Assembly: GCA_918026815.1 (NCBI GenBank)
Contig: CAKJVC010000058.1
Span: 186,001-250,000 of the forward strand
DNA length: 64,000 bases
Direction of reading: 5' to 3'
DNA from: Chalara sp. BL73
Taxonomy: Eukaryota > Ascomycota > Leotiomycetes > Helotiales
Positions within the stretch are counted from its first letter, which is position 1, and each line of letters starts with the position of its first letter. The position numbers and the translations under genes are program-made. Below, piece by piece: positions 58,651-64,000 of this stretch. The notes beneath the pieces were generated by a model. That model ran no database searches and was not told the origin of the DNA. It saw nothing but the letters and a program-made list of their open reading frames with translations.

Positions 58651-61600
58651 GATGACAATCTTTAGCTTGGCCTTCACCTGGACAGAACTGGAATGGAGCT
58701 CAAGACAAGCCTACCAAAGTCTTAACCCAACTGCTACAGAGCTATGCATATATAGTATTTTCTCATTCTTTCTTTGGCATCTATTCCCCCACAACCCCAC
58801 CACTCCACAAACGATATACTGGAAATCCTGGAGAGCATCAATACTTTTTTTTTTCTTTGGGAAAATCCACATGTCACCTCGGCCAAATCTTGATATTACT
58901 CCACTATATTAGGCCAGGTGACGATCTTTCATTCTGGATTAGGATCTGCGCCCGACTGCATCTTAACGGCTTCATTAATTTCCCCGCGTTCCGGTGGTCA
59001 ACCTTCAGCCTTGAGATCCCACTTCTAACAGCGATCGTGTTAAGCACATGCTTCAAGATGACAAGAAGTAACGCCCAGAGTGCGTATTTCTCCAGGTAGT
59101 GAGGAGTGTGGATTGATGTCCGAACAAGCCGGTTGATAGGTTGAGGGAGGGGTATGAGCCCTATCATAGTATGGTACTGATAGCGTATTTTATTGTAATG
59201 TCAGCCACCCCGCAACCCCATAGTGTGTTGCGGGGTGTGGGGGAAGGGTTGTTGTGCGCTAAAGTTCGGATGGTGCCTGAATCGGGTTACATGCACCGTT
59301 TCCAGAATGGATCTGCTATATCAAGTATTCCATTGCCGGCCATGGGGGCATTAGGCTCATCCGAGAATCAAGAACTGATCGACCTTTGCTTAACATAAAA
59401 AGCAGTTATTGAAAAGAGGGAACTGCTTCTCATTCGTCAGAATTCTTCCACCGACCATCAAGCTGGCAATACTTACCCCTGGAGAGCGAGCCTCAATACG
59501 AGTTTCCCTGCCATTATGCCATATTTTATTAGGCTGCCCAGGACGCCATTTTACGAGCGGGTGCCGATCTCAAAGCAGAAAAACTCAAACTTATCAGGAT
59601 GCACGTTTATTGCGCTGACGCCCAAGGATGGCCTAAAAAAGAAATGGTGGCTTTCTCATTTTGCTTTCGAGGGGGTTAAGGTCAGGTACCCTGACTCGAC
59701 GGGCCAAGCATGTCATAAGAAATGCGAACACGAACAAGTATCACTCTACTGCTCTGTATAGAAGTTATTGCAGATCCTCCACATTGAGAAGATTCCAGGG
59801 TTTAAACAGGATCCTTCAGCCACCACCAGCGCTGCATGTCACGCTCGTTCCAATCTCCTCCCCCGCGAATACCCGCTCCGGTACACGTGCTTCGTCGAGC
59901 CCTCATTACGCCCCCGATAACACAGACCAGAAGCTGCCATGAACAAGAGGAAACACCCCGGAAACCATGTTTTTCCCCAGGTTATGGCGGAAGCGTTTTA
60001 TGGGAATCCGGGGGAGCTGTACTGCAGGTGACTGATACGCATATTTCCGGCGCTATTCACATATCCTTTTAGATTCTTTGTTCTCTTTATTTCAAGTCAG
60101 CTCTCCATTCTCGATCTCCCAAGTAGGACTCAAATCGCGAATGACGTTTCTCAAAAGGCCATGTATAGCAGGAAGCTCCTTTGTATGAATCCTTGCTTAA
60201 TGTTGGTCAACTGGTATATAGAATTGCGAAAACTTTGACTTCACTATCACATCAGTGTGAGATATCTTCCATACATTCTAAATCTTCACATGCCATTCAT
60301 TCCCCTGAGGTCATAGGCACACGCTAGCTCAGGGGTATCCCGCTTAGAATGCCAGTGAGAGCATCCGGACTTGTGGAAGCTTATGTGTGTGTGTGTGTGG
60401 AGACTTGCATATCGTTCGAGCGGAGCTCAAGAGGAGTTCGAGAGGCCACAAAAGTCTATCTTAGAGAACGCAAACCTCGGTTCACCAAGAATTCGAGAAG
60501 GCTTCAACTTCACCCCGCCCTGAGCCATGCGTATTCTGACATTGATCAAGAATGGATTCCGGATATGCGTGTTACGTTACCACCGCTTCATTCTCACTTG
60601 TCTTTTCGGAGTGGGAGTATTTGGAATTTCCCAGCGGTATTACTAAAAGTAGCTCAGGCGCTTCTAAACTTGAAAGAAAGAATTGGTCAAAATACTATTA
60701 TCGAGTTAAGCACATAGGACCTACGGACCGTGAATGATTACCCAGCTCCCACAAAGAGGGTTCTAATGGCCTTGCACTTCAAGCTGCGACATACGTTCTC
60801 CCCCCCTCCTCCCTCATCTTGTAGTAATCATGAGGATATTGGTTACTAATTAGTTATGCATGGGTTTCTATATTCCCTTGAACCAACATCTCTACACAAT
60901 ATGGACGCCTACATGACAAGGATACATGACCAGGCTCCCAGCTCGTATATCCCGAAGAATTCTCTCTAAAGACAAGTCCAAAGTTATCAAATGCTCGTTT
61001 GATGATCAATAGAGCAAAGATTCTTTTTGGCCTGTGTTGTTTGGGGCAGAATTTATTGCTACAGAGTATCCGCCATTGGCGTGCATTTCCATATCTAAGT
61101 TGCAATAAATGAGAGTGCGAAGCACACAGTTTGAAAGAGGTGTCTATACGTATCCCTCCAGCGATATTTCGTAAGTCCATTGTATAGGTTATTGGCGCTG
61201 GCCAGGGTATCGGAAGTCTCAGATACCTGGCCCCCTCCTCTTCCCCCCTTTTTTCTTCTTTCAGTTGGAGATTCGCATTATCGTTCTATTGAAAGCAGTG
61301 TTTGTACTTAACTACGTGAGCCGGGGGCTTCAGGGCGATGGTTTCAATTGATAATTTCTACCCCAGCCCGAAGCTTTTAAACGGCACATACACGGGATTG
61401 CATGTTGAACTCCATGCCATTTTGGGATATAGAAGTGTATCTAGATCTGTCCTTTCATTTTGCATGTGACAAACATCTGAATATCTCGCGCCAAAGGAGA
61501 AGGATTGGAGCAACGCATTGTGAAGGAGCATCAGACTTAGGCTAAAGGAGAGTCAAAGTCTTCTGGCACATGAAAGCGTGAAGGGGTTCAGAGCTGCCCC

Positions 61601-62109
61601 TTCTGCCTCTATTTCCTATGGTATAGTAAGGTTCGTGAATGTTTGGCTGTGACTAGAAGCTCACTGCCAGCATTCAGAAAGCACCGGACAAAGACTATAT
61701 CATTTTACTTATTCTGTTTCTGTTTGCTAATTTCCATTTATCAAGGCACCTATCAAATACTTATAATTTTACTTGTTTTTTTGCACGATGGGACCAAGAT
61801 TTTCTATTAACGCATCCTGGAGTTTGTGCGCAAAGGAATGCTATTTCTAACTCACAAACTGATTAAATCGAACTTGATTCAATGAGTGCTGCATATTACT
61901 CAACACAAAGAGTCATTTTGATCCAGAAACTTCAGGAAACAAACCTTTGTGCCCAGGTGTTGCATATGCCGTTCAGTGTTTGCTTCCTCATGTCTGATGT
62001 AGCAGTTCTTTCAGCTAGAGTTTCTACAAAAGAACCTCTGGCTCCCAAATTGCTGAAGCCACTCAACCCTTCCACTAAAATCTTTCATCCAAAACCGCTA
62101 ATCTAGAAT
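58651..62109. other. 3.5-kb gene-poor region
   Basis: No supportable gene. Open frames of up to 128 codons overlap real coding sequence at the left end or show no features (for example 60349-60717). A GT dinucleotide run lies at 60384-60399. The frame 61882-62106 directly precedes the coiled-coil gene and is probably its leader. Confidence 0.5.
60384..60399. repeat. (TG)n dinucleotide microsatellite
   Basis: A run of about seven TG units sits in the gene-free stretch left of the repeat-protein gene. Confidence 0.7.
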
Positions 62110-62862
62110 ATGAAAATGTCATCTCCTTACAAATCTTCATCAGACTGGGACGAAGGGCTCTTCTCCGAGATGCAGGGCCATGCCTCGACAACTCCATCAC
62201 CTCTAAAAGACCCATACGCGGGGAACGACATGCGCGTCCTAGAGCAGCGTATGAAGAACCTCCGCAATGAGAGCGCCGCCCGGATCAAGAACACCAAAGC
62301 CAATGGCAAGCACCGGCGAGCCAGGCAAGACGACCTCAACCTGCTCCTGCACCCGGCCCGCATCGTTTCCGTGGTGCAGGAAGGCCGGGCGAAGATTAGG
62401 GAGATCGAGCAGACGGGGCTCAAAAAGCGGATCGGGCAGGACATGATCGACGACGCGGTGCGGGAGGCCATGGTCCTTGCCGTCGAGGAGGAGAAACAGC
62501 TCCGGCTGAGCGAGATCACGCATACCCTGTCCCACGAGCGGCTCGCGCAAGATGCGCTTGCGGACGCCATGGCTGAGGTGATGGTTTCGGCCGTCGAGGA
62601 GAAGACGGAGGCGGAGGTCCAGGAGGTGAGGAACTCAGGGGAGGTGTTGAGGGAGAGGCTGCGCGTGACGGAGGACTGCGTGTGTGAGGCTCGCAGGACG
62701 GCCGTGGAGGAGGAGAGTAAGGCGCGGAAGACTGCGATCAAAATGGCGGAGGCGAAGGAGTGCGCCGTGAGAATTAGGGTGTTGGAGACGGAGAGCCAGC
62801 TGAGGATGGAGTTGATGAGGGAGGAGAGCGCGGCTAGGGTTAGAGCTATTCAGGGAGCTTAG
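62110..62862 (+). CDS. Coiled-coil protein built of about six 37-residue repeats
   Basis: A single open frame of 250 residues starts at an ATG. After a Ser-rich 40-residue N-terminus, nearly all of the protein is predicted charged helix. Internal repetition with a 37-residue period is visible: AVEEEKQ at 124, AVEEKTE at 161, AVEEESK at 198, LMREESAAR at 235, and weaker units near 51 (LRNESAAR) and 88 (VVQEGRAK). The corresponding DNA (about 62250-62850) is much more G+C-rich than its surroundings, with an antisense open frame of 204 codons that is a shadow of the codon bias. No signal or membrane segment. Family not recognised; probably an oligomerising structural protein. Confidence 0.68.
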   Translation: MKMSSPYKSSSDWDEGLFSEMQGHASTTPSPLKDPYAGNDMRVLEQRMKNLRNESAARIKNTKANGKHRRARQDDLNLLLHPARIVSVVQEGRAKIREIEQTGLKKRIGQDMIDDAVREAMVLAVEEEKQLRLSEITHTLSHERLAQDALADAMAEVMVSAVEEKTEAEVQEVRNSGEVLRERLRVTEDCVCEARRTAVEEESKARKTAIKMAEAKECAVRIRVLETESQLRMELMREESAARVRAIQGA

Positions 62863-64000
62863 TATTTTGTGGCGGGTTTGGCGGGTTCGTGTAACTGGGT
62901 TGAGATAGAGGCGGAAGGAAGGAGTCATGCATTATCCTTAAGTAAAGCTTCGCAAGATCATCGGTTCATGGCAGCATGGGGCATTGATAAAATAGTTGAC
63001 TCTATCTAGATGTTTCACAACTCTTGATATATGTGATGGTCATTTGTTGCTGCAATTTAAATCCGAGTATTAACTGCGGTTGGGACTATTTCTACATTAT
63101 TACTCTGAATAGCCCTGTAAGTTATGTTCTACATTACGTCTAACTGAACCAGAAAAGCACACACAATAGAGTGCCATAGAGCGATGCGGGTGGGTAGAAG
63201 TAGTAAGTCGTAAGTTTTGTGGACGCGACTTTCCGGCGCCTGTCAAATTGCCGCTGAAGATAAAGATTATACATGGTATTAAAGTGTTTGGTACGTGCAT
63301 ACCACAGCAGAGCATATCATAGGCCGCTCAGATACGATCTTCTCACGAAAGTAGACGACGAGCTACGGAGGCACGCCGTCGGCTTTGAAGCCGTGTTATT
63401 ATTATAGCCGATCGTTGTTACGTGGACGCTAGCTTCTTATAGAATGCCATCTAGTGTCATTTTTGTCTTGGGCTATAACAAATATGGGTTGGTCAGAAAT
63501 AGCAGTAGAGTTACACAGTGTGACGAGATCCAACCATGCTGAGCAGCAACAAATTGGCCTGCATGCAGGATTTAGACGTGATTGAAGGGCAATTTTCCTT
63601 TGCCGTTTGATTATTGTCATACCATTATTTTGGCATGGCACGAGTTTCGGTCCTGTTGCAGATGGTACAGTTTATAGGAGATGATCTACTAAAGACCAAA
63701 TCTGACGGTGAATTGCCACAAGCGCATGTCTCAGAGTATTTTCTAGTCTATGATTGTTTATGAAGTTGAACATATCCAGCATAGGGGCACCGAATCCAAG
63801 CTGTGTGCGCTGTCGTAGTTCATCTCTGCTATGATCACATGATCCATGGCGCCATGCCAATATTGGTTTAGTGATGCGGCGCGGTGCGGAACCGGGTAAG
63901 AAAAGCCCTAGCGCACGGAATTCAAGGCTACGGCTGCCAACAGACCCAAGACAACTCCCCAGCAAGCCCAGCCAGCCCAGCCAGCCCCAACAGCTCTCCT
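62863..64000. other. Right end of the window, no gene seen
   Basis: Short frames only. The last 40 bases contain a small tandem repeat. Confidence 0.5.
63965..63987. repeat. Short GCCCAGCCA tandem repeat at window end
   Basis: Two full copies of a 9-bp GCCCAGCCA unit and a partial third are visible just before the window ends; the array may continue outside. Confidence 0.6.

Noticed and set aside
62127..62741. 204-codon minus-strand frame rich in Ser and Arg
   Set aside because: Antisense shadow of the G+C-rich 37-residue repeat gene; low complexity and no domain.

Overview
The window is nuclear DNA of a filamentous ascomycete (Pezizomycotina). The evidence is many short introns (about 46-165 nt) with GTRNGT-like donors, CTAAC/CTGAC-type branch points and YAG acceptors, plus fungus-restricted families: a Zn2Cys6 transcription factor, DUF3433, Ssz1 and an AzgA-type purine permease. 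The set of secreted plant-cell-wall enzymes (GH7 cellobiohydrolase, CE8 pectinesterase, GH28 polygalacturonase, carboxylesterase) and a CalB-like lipase fits a plant-associated or saprotrophic fungus, perhaps of the Leotiomycetes. That placement is an inference, not something the sequence proves.

Layout. At 1-1.8 kb is the 3' part of a zinc-cluster regulator. At 2.3-5.9 kb is the most striking gene: one 1146-residue protein joining a 2H phosphoesterase, an EEP nuclease/phosphatase, a poly(A)-polymerase-like nucleotidyltransferase and an MJ1316 RNA-end-binding domain, i.e. a predicted all-in-one RNA end-processing or repair enzyme. From 6.2 to 16.5 kb come a GT25 glycosyltransferase, a small secreted protein, a short membrane-anchored protein with homology to the C-terminus of MYND-type fungal proteins, a CalB-like lipase, a decayed 2EXR-type gene and a GH7 cellobiohydrolase. 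After a 4-kb gene-free stretch, SSZ1 (ribosome-associated Hsp70) and RRP40 (exosome cap) form a divergent housekeeping pair at 20.6-23.8 kb.

The middle (24-47.7 kb) is gene-poor: a one-TM unknown, a decayed F-box-like gene, a Ser/Thr-rich membrane protein, an AzgA-like purine transporter, a methyltransferase-like protein, a DUF3433 membrane protein and a four-TM protein. At 48.8-50.7 kb is an unrecognised 605-residue protein. At 52.8-58.7 kb is a compact cell-wall-degradation block: a pectinesterase and a polygalacturonase transcribed divergently from a 0.9-kb shared upstream region, followed by a secreted carboxylesterase. De-esterification by the first would provide substrate for the second. 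Near the end is a coiled-coil protein built from about six 37-residue repeats.

Exon structures were worked out by hand from reading frame, splice motifs and family continuity. They have not been tested against transcripts or by database search.
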